NCBI GenBank assembly: GCA_041389495.1
Contig: JAWKRT010000001.1
Span: forward strand, 1,736,001 to 1,800,000
Source: Myxococcota bacterium
GTDB taxonomy: Bacteria > Myxococcota_A > UBA9160 > UBA4427
DNA: 64,000 nucleotides
Reading direction: 5' to 3'
The translations under genes and the position numbers were made by a program. The notes under the pieces are model-generated. The model was not told the origin of the DNA, made no database searches, and was given only the letters and a program-made list of their open reading frames with translations. The number at the start of each line of letters is the position of its first letter. Position 1 is the first letter of the stretch. Below are positions 16,620 to 25,165 of this stretch, one piece after another.

Positions 16620-18412
16620 CCGTCGCGCGCGGCGCCGCGCCGCGGGCCCGCGCAGCGGCGCGCGCGCGACGCGCGGCCCTCGCCCCCGTGGTCGCGCTCG
16701 CGCTCGCGAGCGGGGGCTGCGCGGTGCTCGGCGTCCCGGCGCCCCGGCGCGAGGCGCCGCTCGTCCAGCCCGACCTTCCCGCGGACTACGACGTCCTCGT
16801 CGCCGAGTTCGCCGCGCGCGACGGCGACCTCGCGGGCGCGCTCGAGGCCTATCGTCGCGCGGCGGAGAAGGACCCCGGCTCGGCGGCGCTCGCGCGTCGC
16901 ACCGCCGCGCTCGCGGCACGGCTCGGCGAGTTCGACGCGGCCGCGCGCGACGCCGAGCGGACGCTCGCGCTCGATCCGGGCGACGTCGAGACGCGCGTGC
17001 TGCTCGCGCGGCTGCGCCGCCAGCAGGGCGACACCGCCGGCTTCGAGGCCGCGCTGCGCGACGAGAGCGGCGCTCCCATCTCGTTGCACGCCGGCATCCT
17101 GCTCGTGCAGCACCTGCTCGAGGCCGGTCGCGGCGCCGAGGCGCTCGGCACCGCGGAGGGGCTGGTCGAGCGCTACCCGGACGAGCCGAACGCCTACTTC
17201 TCGCTCGCGTCGGTGTACGAGGAGGCGGGCGAACGCGACCAGGTCGAGGCCGTCCTGCTGCGCGCGATCGCGGCCTTCCCCGACGACGCGCGCCTCTACG
17301 TGCGGCTCGCCCAGGTGCGCCGCGCGAACGGCGACGTCGACGGCGAGATCGCCGCGAACGAGATGCTGCTCGAGCGGAACCCCGAGCACCTCGGCACGCT
17401 GCGCGCGCTCGCCGAGCTCTGGAAGCGCAAGGGCGACCTCGACCGCGCCGCGCAGCTCTACGAGCGCGCCGCGCGCCTGTATCCCGACGAGCCGACGCTC
17501 GTGAAGCACCTCGTCGGGCTCGACCTCGAGCGCGGCGACTACGCGCTCGCGGCCGAGCGCCTGCGCGACGCGAGCGAGCGGACGCCGGACGACTTCGACC
17601 TGGTCTACATGCTCGCTCTCGTCGAGCTCGAGCTCGGCGACCTCGAGCGCGCGGAGGCCACGCTCGCGCGCGTGCCGCCCTCGCACCCGAGCTACGGCGA
17701 CGCGCGCAAGCGACTCGCCGCGCTGCGCCAGCACGCGGGCGACGACGCCGGGGCGCTCGCGCTGCTCGAGGAGCTGCGCGTGCTCGAGCCCGGCAAGGAG
17801 AACGACTTCGCGACGGCCGGGCTGCGCGCGCGGACGGGCGACCTCGCCGGCGCGGTGGCGCTCGTGCAGGAGTGGATCGACGCCGATCCGCAGGACGCGT
17901 CCGCGCTCTACCAGATGGGCCTCGTGTACGACGCGGCGAAGCAGCGCGACGAGGCGATCGCGTGGATGCGGCGCGCGCTCGAGATCGAGCCCAGCGACGC
18001 GCACGCGCTCAACTACATCGGGTACACGCTCGCCGAGCGCGGCGAGCGGCTCGACGAGGCGGAGTCGCTCATCCAGCGCGCGCTCGAGCTCGCGCCCGAC
18101 GACGGCTACATCACCGACAGCCTCGGCTGGGTCTACTACATGCGCGCGCGCCCGCTCGTGGAGGCGGGGCGCGCCGCCGAGGCCCGGCCGTGGATCGAGC
18201 GCGCGCTCGCGACGCTCGCGCGCGCCGACGAGCTGGCCGGCGGCGATCCCGTGATCTCCGAGCACATCGGCGACGTACACCGGCTCGCGGGCGACCTCGC
18301 CGCCGCGCTCGAGCACTACGAGCGCGCGCTCGAGCAGGAGCCGCGCGAGGGCGAGCAGCCCGAGCTCGACGCGAAGATCGACGCGCTGCGCGCGCAGCTC
18401 GGGACGCGGTGA
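16616..18412 (+). CDS. TPR-repeat lipoprotein
   Basis: A 598-residue protein with a long basic N-region, a hydrophobic stretch and the lipobox SGGCAV (Cys near residue 36), so probably outer-membrane-anchored and facing the periplasm. The rest is tandem tetratricopeptide repeats. Typical units are GDLAGALEAYRRAAEKDP, GDLDRAAQLYERAARLYP and, near the C-terminus, HALNYIGYTLAERGERLDEAESLIQRAL with TDSLGWVYY, a block common in bacterial TPR lipoproteins. The ATG overlaps the cysC stop and its own stop overlaps the start of the LolB-like gene. Pairing with LolB suggests a role in envelope protein assembly, but TPRs do not define function. Confidence 0.85.
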   Translation: MTVARGAAPRARAAARARRAALAPVVALALASGGCAVLGVPAPRREAPLVQPDLPADYDVLVAEFAARDGDLAGALEAYRRAAEKDPGSAALARRTAALAARLGEFDAAARDAERTLALDPGDVETRVLLARLRRQQGDTAGFEAALRDESGAPISLHAGILLVQHLLEAGRGAEALGTAEGLVERYPDEPNAYFSLASVYEEAGERDQVEAVLLRAIAAFPDDARLYVRLAQVRRANGDVDGEIAANEMLLERNPEHLGTLRALAELWKRKGDLDRAAQLYERAARLYPDEPTLVKHLVGLDLERGDYALAAERLRDASERTPDDFDLVYMLALVELELGDLERAEATLARVPPSHPSYGDARKRLAALRQHAGDDAGALALLEELRVLEPGKENDFATAGLRARTGDLAGAVALVQEWIDADPQDASALYQMGLVYDAAKQRDEAIAWMRRALEIEPSDAHALNYIGYTLAERGERLDEAESLIQRALELAPDDGYITDSLGWVYYMRARPLVEAGRAAEARPWIERALATLARADELAGGDPVISEHIGDVHRLAGDLAAALEHYERALEQEPREGEQPELDAKIDALRAQLGTR

Positions 18413-19227
18413 CGCGCGGCGCGCCCGCTCGCTCGCGCAGCGCGCGGACGGGCGCGCGGCTCGCGGCGGCGCTCCTCCTGGCCGCGCTCGCGGGCGGCTG
18501 CCGCACGGTCGTCGATGCGGGCGCGCCGCTCGCGCCGGACGATCCCGCGCTGCGCGGGCGCCTCGCCGCGCTGCGCGAGCGGAGCGCGCGCCGCTCGGCG
18601 CTGCGCGGCCTCGCCCACGTCGCCCTCGATGCGCCGGGCGCGCGGCTCTCGCGTCCGCAGCGCGTCGTGGCGGAGCGCCCGGCGCGGCTGCGCGTCGAGG
18701 TGCTCGGCCTCTTCGACCAGGTCGCCGGCATCGTCGCGACCGACGGCGCGCGCTTCGCGTTCGTCGACCTCGCGTCGGGCCGGCGCGAGGAGGGGCCGGT
18801 CGACGACGATCTGCTCTGGCGCACGGCGCGCATCGACCTCGCGCCGAGCGAGGCGGTGGCGCTGCTGCTCGGCGCGCCGCCGATCGACGACGGCGCGCAC
18901 GTCGTCGCCGCGCGCTCGTTCGCCGACGGCGCGATCGCCGCGACGCTCGCGGTGTCGGATGCGGCGCGCGCGGAGCCGGCGCGTCTCGAGCTCGAGTGGG
19001 ACGGGGCGGGGGAGCTTCGCCGCGCCGCGCGCACCGACGCGAGTGGCGAGCGCTGGAGCGCGCGCTTCGGCGACGTGCGCGACGCGGGGGGGCGCCCGTT
19101 CGCGCACGACATCGCGCTCGAGTTCCCGCGCGTCGGCGCGTCGGCGCGCATCGAGTTCCGCAGCGTCGAGCTCGACCCCGTCCTTTCGCCCGGGCTGTTC
19201 GTGCTACAAGTACCGCGCGGGGGATGA
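18409..19227 (+). CDS. LolB-like outer-membrane lipoprotein
   Basis: A 272-residue lipoprotein starting at a GTG overlapping the TPR gene stop. A signal peptide ends in the lipobox LAGGCR (Cys about residue 28). The mature part alternates beta-strands (RVVAERPARLRVEVLGLFDQ, GIVATDGARFAFVDLASGR) and ends with strands typical of the LolA/LolB half-barrel (ARIEFRSVELDPVLSPGLF). LolB receives lipoproteins from LolA and inserts them in the outer membrane. The similarity is at pattern level, and DUF4292-type lipoproteins have the same layout, so I leave the symbol blank. Confidence 0.65.
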   Translation: MTRGAPARSRSARTGARLAAALLLAALAGGCRTVVDAGAPLAPDDPALRGRLAALRERSARRSALRGLAHVALDAPGARLSRPQRVVAERPARLRVEVLGLFDQVAGIVATDGARFAFVDLASGRREEGPVDDDLLWRTARIDLAPSEAVALLLGAPPIDDGAHVVAARSFADGAIAATLAVSDAARAEPARLELEWDGAGELRRAARTDASGERWSARFGDVRDAGGRPFAHDIALEFPRVGASARIEFRSVELDPVLSPGLFVLQVPRGG

Positions 19228-19406
19228 GCGCGATGTCGATCGCGCTCGCATCGGTCGCGCCACGACGAGCCCTTCCACGAGCGTCTGTCGCGTCGCAGCG
19301 CACTGCGCGGCGTGCTCGCTCCGCGCCGGTTCCCGGCGCGGCGCGCGCGGGACGGGCGGGCGCGCGGAGGCGGAGAGCGGCGCGGTGCGCGGCGCGCGCG
19401 GACGCC

Positions 19407-19412
19407 GGGAGG
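19407..19412 (+). promoter_or_regulatory. ribosome binding site for the peptide-binding protein
   Basis: GGGAGG lies 7 nt before the GTG at 19420. It picks this start over the upstream ATG at 19312, whose extra 36 residues are Arg/Gly-rich and look non-coding. Confidence 0.65.
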
Positions 19413-19419
19413 TCGCGGG

Positions 19420-21393
19420 GTGCAGGGCAGCGGTGGTCTCGCAGGCCTCGTGGCCGCGCTGCTCGCGGCCCTGCTCGCCGTCACCGCCTTCCAGTCGTTC
19501 CAGCTCCACAACCTCGAGGAGCGCGCCGTCGTCGAGGCGCGCCAGCTGCGCGAGCTCGGTGCGTCGACCGACCGGCTCGCGGCGCGCGTCGACACGCTCG
19601 TGCGCGGCGGCGTGCGCGTCGCGGGAGCCGGCGACGTCGCCGACGCCTACGCCGACGTCCCCGTGCTCCACCCCGAGCGCCCGAACCTGCTCGCGCGCGA
19701 CCCGTTCTCGTGGGCGAACCCGGACGTGCCGCACGACCAGACGCTGTTCCGCGGCTGGGAGTCCGGCGACCCCAAGGGCTTCAACACGCTGATCGAGAAC
19801 GAGGCCGACCTCGCCCACAAGGTCGAGCACTACACGATGGAGTCGCTCGGCGGCGTCGCGCGCTGGACCGACCCGCTGCAGGAGGTGCAGGGGCTCGCGT
19901 GGCGCGTCGAGGGCAACGACGATCACACCGAGTTCGTCCTGTACCTGCGCCGCGGCGTGAAGTGGCACGTGCCGAGCGGGGTCGACCTCTCGGACGAACG
20001 CTATGCGTGGCTGCGCGGCGAGCACGAGCTGACCGCGCACGACGTCGTGTTCGGCTTCGACATGCTGATGAACCCGCAGGTCGAGAACGGCGCGATCAAG
20101 AGCTACTACGGCGACCTCGAGAGCTGGGAGGCGATCGACGACTACACGGTGCGCGTGCGCTGGAGGAAGCCCCTCTACTTCAACCTGTCGCTCTCGATCA
20201 GCGCGCCCGTGATCCCCGAGTTCCTCTGGGCGTACGACGAGAGCGGCCAGCGCTTCCCCGACGAGACGATCGGGCTGCGCTTCAACCAGCACTGGTACGC
20301 CAGCAAGGGCGTCGTCGGCACCGGGCCGTACCGCATGGCCGAGTACCGCCCGGGCGTCTCGATCACGCTCGAGCGCAACGAGGACTACTGGGGCGAGAAG
20401 CCGCCCATCGAGCGCATCGTCTACTCGATCTACAGCGATCCCGAGCGCACGCTGCTGATGCTGAAGTCGCACGAGATCCAGGTGGGCGACCTGCGCCCCG
20501 GGCAGTACCGCAACGAGCTCCTGCGCTGGCAGGACGTGCCGGCGGCCGAGCGGCCCGACACGCCGTTCCTGAACGGCGACGTCGAGTGCTCGAAGCAGCT
20601 CGACTTCGCGTACTCGTACATCGGCTGGAACGCCGACCGCCCGGTGTTCGCGGACGCGCGCGTGCGCCACGCGATGACGCTCGCGTTCGACCGCCAGGCC
20701 ATCATCGACGACATCTACGTCGGGCTCGGCGAGATCGCGCCCGGGCCCTTCCTCTCGACGAGCCCGTTCAACGACCCCGACGTCCCGATCGAGCCGTTCG
20801 ACCTCGAGCGCGCGCGCGCGCTGCTCGCGGAGGCCGGCTGGACGGACAGCGACGGCGACGGCCTGCTCGACCGCGACCTCGACGGCGACGGCACGCGCGA
20901 GCCGTTCGAGTTCTCGCTGCTGCTCTTCGCGCACTCGACCGAGGGGCTCGCGCTCGCGAACGTGCTGAAGGACGACCTCTCGAAGATCGGCGTCCGCATG
21001 CGGATCGACGCCGCCGAGTGGAGCCTGATGCAGAAGAAGATGGACGAGAAGCAGTTCGACGCGATGTACGCGGGCTGGGCCGTCGGCTGGGAGGGCGACC
21101 CCTACCAGATCTGGCACTCGTCGCAGGCCGACGAGCCGAAGGGCTCGAACCGCATCGGCTTCCGCGACCCGGAGGTCGACCGCCTCATCGTCGAGCTGCG
21201 GGCGACCTTCGACCGCGACGAGCGCATCCGCATGTACCGGCGCATCCATCGCCGCATCGCCGAGGCGCACGCGGTGTCGTTCTTCCGCGTGCCGTACACG
21301 GTCTTCTGCTGGTGGTCGGACGTGAAGGGCGTGAAGTTCCCGATGACGCGTCCGCTCGTCGACAGCCTGCCGTGGTGGATCGAGCCTCGTTGA
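19420..21393 (+). CDS. membrane-anchored peptide-binding protein, SBP family 5
   Basis: A 657-residue substrate-binding protein of a peptide ABC importer. Instead of a lipobox it has an N-terminal hydrophobic segment (about residues 8-25) followed by a ~45-residue coiled-coil-like helix, so it seems tethered by a TM anchor and stalk. The family-5 core begins at WESGDPKGFNTL and includes VLYLRRGVKWH, HDVVFGFDML, VVGTGPYRM and the cluster-2 repeat ARVRHAMTLAFDRQ. An inserted DSDGDGLLDRDLDGDGT (about residue 480) resembles a calcium-binding EF-hand/dockerin loop. It heads the first importer operon. The ligand could be peptides or another oligomer. Confidence 0.9.
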   Translation: MQGSGGLAGLVAALLAALLAVTAFQSFQLHNLEERAVVEARQLRELGASTDRLAARVDTLVRGGVRVAGAGDVADAYADVPVLHPERPNLLARDPFSWANPDVPHDQTLFRGWESGDPKGFNTLIENEADLAHKVEHYTMESLGGVARWTDPLQEVQGLAWRVEGNDDHTEFVLYLRRGVKWHVPSGVDLSDERYAWLRGEHELTAHDVVFGFDMLMNPQVENGAIKSYYGDLESWEAIDDYTVRVRWRKPLYFNLSLSISAPVIPEFLWAYDESGQRFPDETIGLRFNQHWYASKGVVGTGPYRMAEYRPGVSITLERNEDYWGEKPPIERIVYSIYSDPERTLLMLKSHEIQVGDLRPGQYRNELLRWQDVPAAERPDTPFLNGDVECSKQLDFAYSYIGWNADRPVFADARVRHAMTLAFDRQAIIDDIYVGLGEIAPGPFLSTSPFNDPDVPIEPFDLERARALLAEAGWTDSDGDGLLDRDLDGDGTREPFEFSLLLFAHSTEGLALANVLKDDLSKIGVRMRIDAAEWSLMQKKMDEKQFDAMYAGWAVGWEGDPYQIWHSSQADEPKGSNRIGFRDPEVDRLIVELRATFDRDERIRMYRRIHRRIAEAHAVSFFRVPYTVFCWWSDVKGVKFPMTRPLVDSLPWWIEPR

Positions 21394-21403
21394 GCGAGGG
21401 CGC

Positions 21404-22861
21404 GTGAAGGCCTACCTCGTCAAGCGGCTGCTGCTCATGATCCCGACGTTCCTCGGGATCACCCTGCTGGTGTTCGCGGTGCTGAACCTCGCGCCCGGCC
21501 GGCCCGGCGCGGCGCAGAAGGGCGCGGAGAGCGCGACCGACCCGGGCGCGGAGGCGACGGCCGAGTCGTATCGGATCTTCCGCGAGCAGTTCCACCTCGA
21601 CAAGCCGGTGCTCCTCAACACGCTCTTCGCGCTCGACGAGGCGGAGGTGCGCGACGCGCTCGAGGTCGTGATCGGCCGCGCGTCGCGCGACGCGGCGGAG
21701 CGCGTCGCCGCGAGCGAGCGCCTCGACGACTACGGGCGGTACGCCGTTCCGCACCTCGTGGCCGTGCTCGCCGAGGCCGACCGCGCGGGCGACGCGCGGA
21801 TGCGCGACGCGGCGGTGGCCTTCCTGCGCCGCGCGGCGCCGCGGCCGCTCGTGGATCCGTTCGACCCGCACCCGCCCGAGCGCGTGCGCGAGCGCAACCG
21901 CGAGATCGACGCGGAGAACGCGTACCTGCGGAGCCTGCGCTACGACGCGGGCGCGCCCGAGGCGGAGGCGAGTCGCATCGCCGGGCTGTGGCAGCAGTGG
22001 TACGGCGACCACGCCGAGCGCTGGCGCACCTCGACCGGCGAGCGCCTGCGCATCCTCCTCCTCGACACGCGCTTCGCCGCCTACTGTCGCAACCTCGCGC
22101 GCCTCGACTTCGGCGTCTCGCTCGTCACGAAGGAGCCCGTGCTCGCGACGCTCGTCGCGAAGCTCCCGTACTCGCTCACGCTCTCGGTCGGCTCGCTCCT
22201 GCTCGCGTACGCGATCGCCATCCCGCTCGGCATCCTGTCCGCCGTCTCGAAGGACTCGCCGCTCGATCGCGCGACGACGGTCGTGCTCTTCATGCTCTAC
22301 TCGCTCCCGAGCTTCTTCGTCGCGACGCTGCTCCTCGCGCTCCTCTCGACGGCGTCGCAGTACGAGTGGCTGCGCCTGTTCCCGACGGGGGGCTTCCGCT
22401 CGCGCGACTACATGGAGCTCACGAGCCTCGGGCAGCTCCGCGACGTCGCGCACCACATGGTGCTGCCCATGTTCTGCGCGACCTACGGCTCGCTCGCGAG
22501 CCTGTCGCGCTACATGCGGACGGGTCTGCTCGACGTGATCCGCTCCGACTACGTGCGCACCGCGCGCGCGAAGGGGCTGCCCGAGATCGTCGTGATCGGC
22601 CGCCACGCGGTGCGCAACGGGCTGCTCCCCATCCTCACGCTGCTCGCAGGGCTCCTGCCCGCGGCGCTCGGGGGCGCGGTCATCATCGAGTACATCTTCG
22701 GCATCCCCGGCATGGGGCTCTGGATCGTCGACTCGATCTTCGCGCGCGACTACAACGCGATCATGGTCGTGCAGCTCTTCTCGACGCTGCTCGTGCTGGT
22801 CGGCATCCTGCTCACGGATCTGAGCTACGCGCTCGTCGATCCGCGGATCCGCTTCGAATGA
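21404..22861 (+). CDS. dppB: peptide ABC permease, DppB/OppB type, with insert
   Basis: A 485-residue inner-membrane permease, about 150 longer than usual. TM1 (residues 8-28) with MIPTFLGITLLVF is standard. Residues ~75-228 are an extra extracytoplasmic region, helical and charged, with HEAT-like phrasing (YAVPHLVAVL) and a Trp-rich part (GLWQQWYGDHAERW). The usual sequence then resumes at LDFGVSL and LPYSLTLSVGS. The EAA loop is present (TARAKGLPEIVVIGRHAVRNGLLP), as is EYIFGIPGMG. The GTG start follows the SBP gene by 10 nt and the stop overlaps the ATG of dppC. Confidence 0.92.
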   Translation: MKAYLVKRLLLMIPTFLGITLLVFAVLNLAPGRPGAAQKGAESATDPGAEATAESYRIFREQFHLDKPVLLNTLFALDEAEVRDALEVVIGRASRDAAERVAASERLDDYGRYAVPHLVAVLAEADRAGDARMRDAAVAFLRRAAPRPLVDPFDPHPPERVRERNREIDAENAYLRSLRYDAGAPEAEASRIAGLWQQWYGDHAERWRTSTGERLRILLLDTRFAAYCRNLARLDFGVSLVTKEPVLATLVAKLPYSLTLSVGSLLLAYAIAIPLGILSAVSKDSPLDRATTVVLFMLYSLPSFFVATLLLALLSTASQYEWLRLFPTGGFRSRDYMELTSLGQLRDVAHHMVLPMFCATYGSLASLSRYMRTGLLDVIRSDYVRTARAKGLPEIVVIGRHAVRNGLLPILTLLAGLLPAALGGAVIIEYIFGIPGMGLWIVDSIFARDYNAIMVVQLFSTLLVLVGILLTDLSYALVDPRIRFE

Positions 22862-24093
22862 GCGCCGCGCCGCACGCGAGCTACGGCGCGATCGTCGCGG
22901 CCGAGCTGCGCCGCAACCGCGTCGCGATGGCGGGCCTGTGGGCCGTCGGCGTGTTCTTCGCGCTCGCGACGGGCGCGCCGCTCGTGTCGCTCGACCAGCC
23001 GTTCGTCGTGCTCGGGCCGGAGCGCACCGCGTTCCCCTGGTTCGGCGCGCTCTTCAACCGGCTCGTGTTCGAGAACGCGGTCGACGTCTTCTTCAACCTG
23101 CTGCTCGTCGGCGCGCCCGTGTATGCGCTCGTCTGGGCGTGGGGTCGCCGCCGGCTCGGCCCGGGCTTCGCGCGCGTGCGCGGTGCGTGGCTGCGCCGCT
23201 TCGCGGCCGCGCACCTCGCGCTGTTCGCGCTGCTCCAGCTCCCGGGCGTCGGGCCGTTCGAGAACCCGCTCCACTACACGGCGCCGGTCGTCGACTGGGA
23301 ATCGGAGCTCGCGCGCATGGACGCCGCCGCGCCGCCGGGCGCGTCGCCGACGGTCGCGATCTACCCCGTCCGCCCGTACCACTTCCGCGGCACCGACCCG
23401 TCGCGCACCGTGCAGGCGCCGGGGCTCGCGCACTGGCTCGGAACGGACACGGAGGGGCGCGACGTCTTCGCCCGCATGCTCTACGGCACGCGCGTCTCGC
23501 TCACGATCGGCGTCGTCGCGGTCTCGATCTACGTCGCGATCGGCATCGTGCTCGGCGCGTTCGCGGGCTACTTCGGCGGCTGGGTCGACGTCGCCGTCTC
23601 GCGGGCGATCGAGGTGATGATCTGCTTCCCGAGCTTCTTCCTGATCCTCACGCTCGCGGCCTTCGTCGAGGAGCGCTCGATCTTCCACGTCATGGTGATC
23701 ATCGGGGTCACGAGCTGGACGGGGGTCGCGCGCCTGGTGCGCGCCGAGTTCCTCCGCCACAAGGCGCTCGAGTACGCGCAGGCGGCGCTCGCGCTCGGCA
23801 TCCCGCGCCGCCGCATCATCTTCCGGCACATCCTCCCGAACGCGATCGCGCCCGTGCTCGTGTCGGCCACGTTCGGCGTCGCGTCGGCCATCCTCACCGA
23901 GTCGAGCCTCGCCTTCCTCGGCCTCGGCGACGTCACGGCGCCGAGCTGGGGCATGACGCTCGCGGCCGGCCGCCTCGAGCGGAAGCTCTGGCTCATCCTG
24001 GCGCCCGGCCTCGCGATCTTCGCGCTCGTGAGCGTGCTCAACCTGGTCGGGGAGGGGCTGCGCGACGCCCTCGACCCGAAGCTGCGGACCTAG
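22858..24093 (+). CDS. dppC: peptide ABC permease, DppC/OppC type, extended N-terminus
   Basis: A 411-residue permease starting at an ATG overlapping the dppB stop. Typical features: WLGTDTEGRDVFARMLYGTRVSL, FAGYFGGWVD, the EAA loop (RAEFLRHKALEYAQAALALGIPRRRIIFRHILPN) and TESSLAFLGLGDVTAPSWG. The first ~180 residues carry two to three TM helices and a long loop before the canonical core, about 100 residues more than the family norm. It pairs with DppB to form the pore. The similar enlargement of both permeases suggests the extra parts interact, which is an inference. Confidence 0.92.
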   Translation: MSAAPHASYGAIVAAELRRNRVAMAGLWAVGVFFALATGAPLVSLDQPFVVLGPERTAFPWFGALFNRLVFENAVDVFFNLLLVGAPVYALVWAWGRRRLGPGFARVRGAWLRRFAAAHLALFALLQLPGVGPFENPLHYTAPVVDWESELARMDAAAPPGASPTVAIYPVRPYHFRGTDPSRTVQAPGLAHWLGTDTEGRDVFARMLYGTRVSLTIGVVAVSIYVAIGIVLGAFAGYFGGWVDVAVSRAIEVMICFPSFFLILTLAAFVEERSIFHVMVIIGVTSWTGVARLVRAEFLRHKALEYAQAALALGIPRRRIIFRHILPNAIAPVLVSATFGVASAILTESSLAFLGLGDVTAPSWGMTLAAGRLERKLWLILAPGLAIFALVSVLNLVGEGLRDALDPKLRT

Positions 24094-24094
24094 C

Positions 24095-25165
24095 ATGGCG
24101 GTGCCGCTCCTGCGCATCGACGACCTGCACGTCGAGTTCGCGACGAGCGCCGGAACGGTGCGCGCGGTCGACGGGGTGTCGCTCGAGGTGGGCGAGGGCG
24201 AGACGCTCGCGCTCGTCGGCGAGTCGGGCTGCGGGAAGTCGGTGACGGCCCTGTCGGTGCTCGGGCTCGTGCCGAGCCCGCCGAGCCGCGTCACGGCGGG
24301 TCGCATCCTGTTCGCGCCCGAAGGCGACGCCGGCGTCGTCGACCTCGTCCGCGCGGGCGACGAGGAGCTGCGCGCGATCCGCGGCAACGACGTCGCGATG
24401 ATCTTCCAGGAGCCGATGACGAGCCTGAACCCGGTCTTCCGCGTGGGCGACCAGATCGCCGAGGCCATCGTGCAGCACCGCGGGCTCGACGAGGCGGACG
24501 CGTTCGCCGCGGCCGTCGGCATGCTCGCGCGCGTCGGCATTCCCGCGCCCGAGCGCCGCGCGCTCGACTACCCGCACCAGCTCTCCGGCGGCATGTGCCA
24601 GCGCGTGATGATCGCGATGGCGCTCGCGTGCGACCCGAAGCTCCTGATCGCCGACGAGCCGACGACCGCGCTCGACGTCACCGTGCAGGCGCAGATCCTC
24701 GACCTCCTGCGCGCGCTGCAGAGCGACCTCGGCACCGCCATCCTCTTGATCACGCACGACCTCGGCGTCGTCGCCGAGGTCGCGCACCGCGTCGTGGTGA
24801 TGTACGCGGGCCGCATCGTCGAGCGCGCGAGCGTCGCCGACCTCTTCGCGCGCCCGCGCCATCCGTACACGGCGGGGCTCCTGCGCTCGATTCCGCGGCT
24901 CGGCGAGGAGGGCGCACGCCTCGAGCCCGTCGAGGGCAGCGTGCCGGACGCGCTCGCGCTGCCCGCCGGATGTCGGTTCCACCCGCGCTGTGCGTTCGCG
25001 CGCGAGCGCTGCACGCGCGAGGCCCCGCCCGAGCGGCGGCGCAACGACGCGAGCGCCGCGGTCGCGCACGCGTCGGCGTGCTTCGCCGTCGACGAGGAGC
25101 CGGGCCTCGACCTGCTCGCCCACGACGCGCCGCGCGCGAGCGCGACGCCCGAGGCGACGGCGTGA
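24095..25165 (+). CDS. dppD: peptide ABC ATPase, DppD/OppD type
   Basis: A 356-residue ATPase with Walker A GESGCGKS, Q-loop MIFQEPMTSLNP, signature LSGGMCQRV, Walker B LLIADEPTTALDVT and switch His in ITHDLGVV. The C-terminal oligopeptide-transporter tail is present with its cysteine cluster (CRFHPRCAFARERC), which in homologues binds an Fe-S cluster. The ATG is 1 nt after the dppC stop. The signature has Cys where Arg is usual (GGMCQR for GGMRQR), a mild variant. The stop overlaps the GTG of dppF. Confidence 0.95.
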   Translation: MAVPLLRIDDLHVEFATSAGTVRAVDGVSLEVGEGETLALVGESGCGKSVTALSVLGLVPSPPSRVTAGRILFAPEGDAGVVDLVRAGDEELRAIRGNDVAMIFQEPMTSLNPVFRVGDQIAEAIVQHRGLDEADAFAAAVGMLARVGIPAPERRALDYPHQLSGGMCQRVMIAMALACDPKLLIADEPTTALDVTVQAQILDLLRALQSDLGTAILLITHDLGVVAEVAHRVVVMYAGRIVERASVADLFARPRHPYTAGLLRSIPRLGEEGARLEPVEGSVPDALALPAGCRFHPRCAFARERCTREAPPERRRNDASAAVAHASACFAVDEEPGLDLLAHDAPRASATPEATA

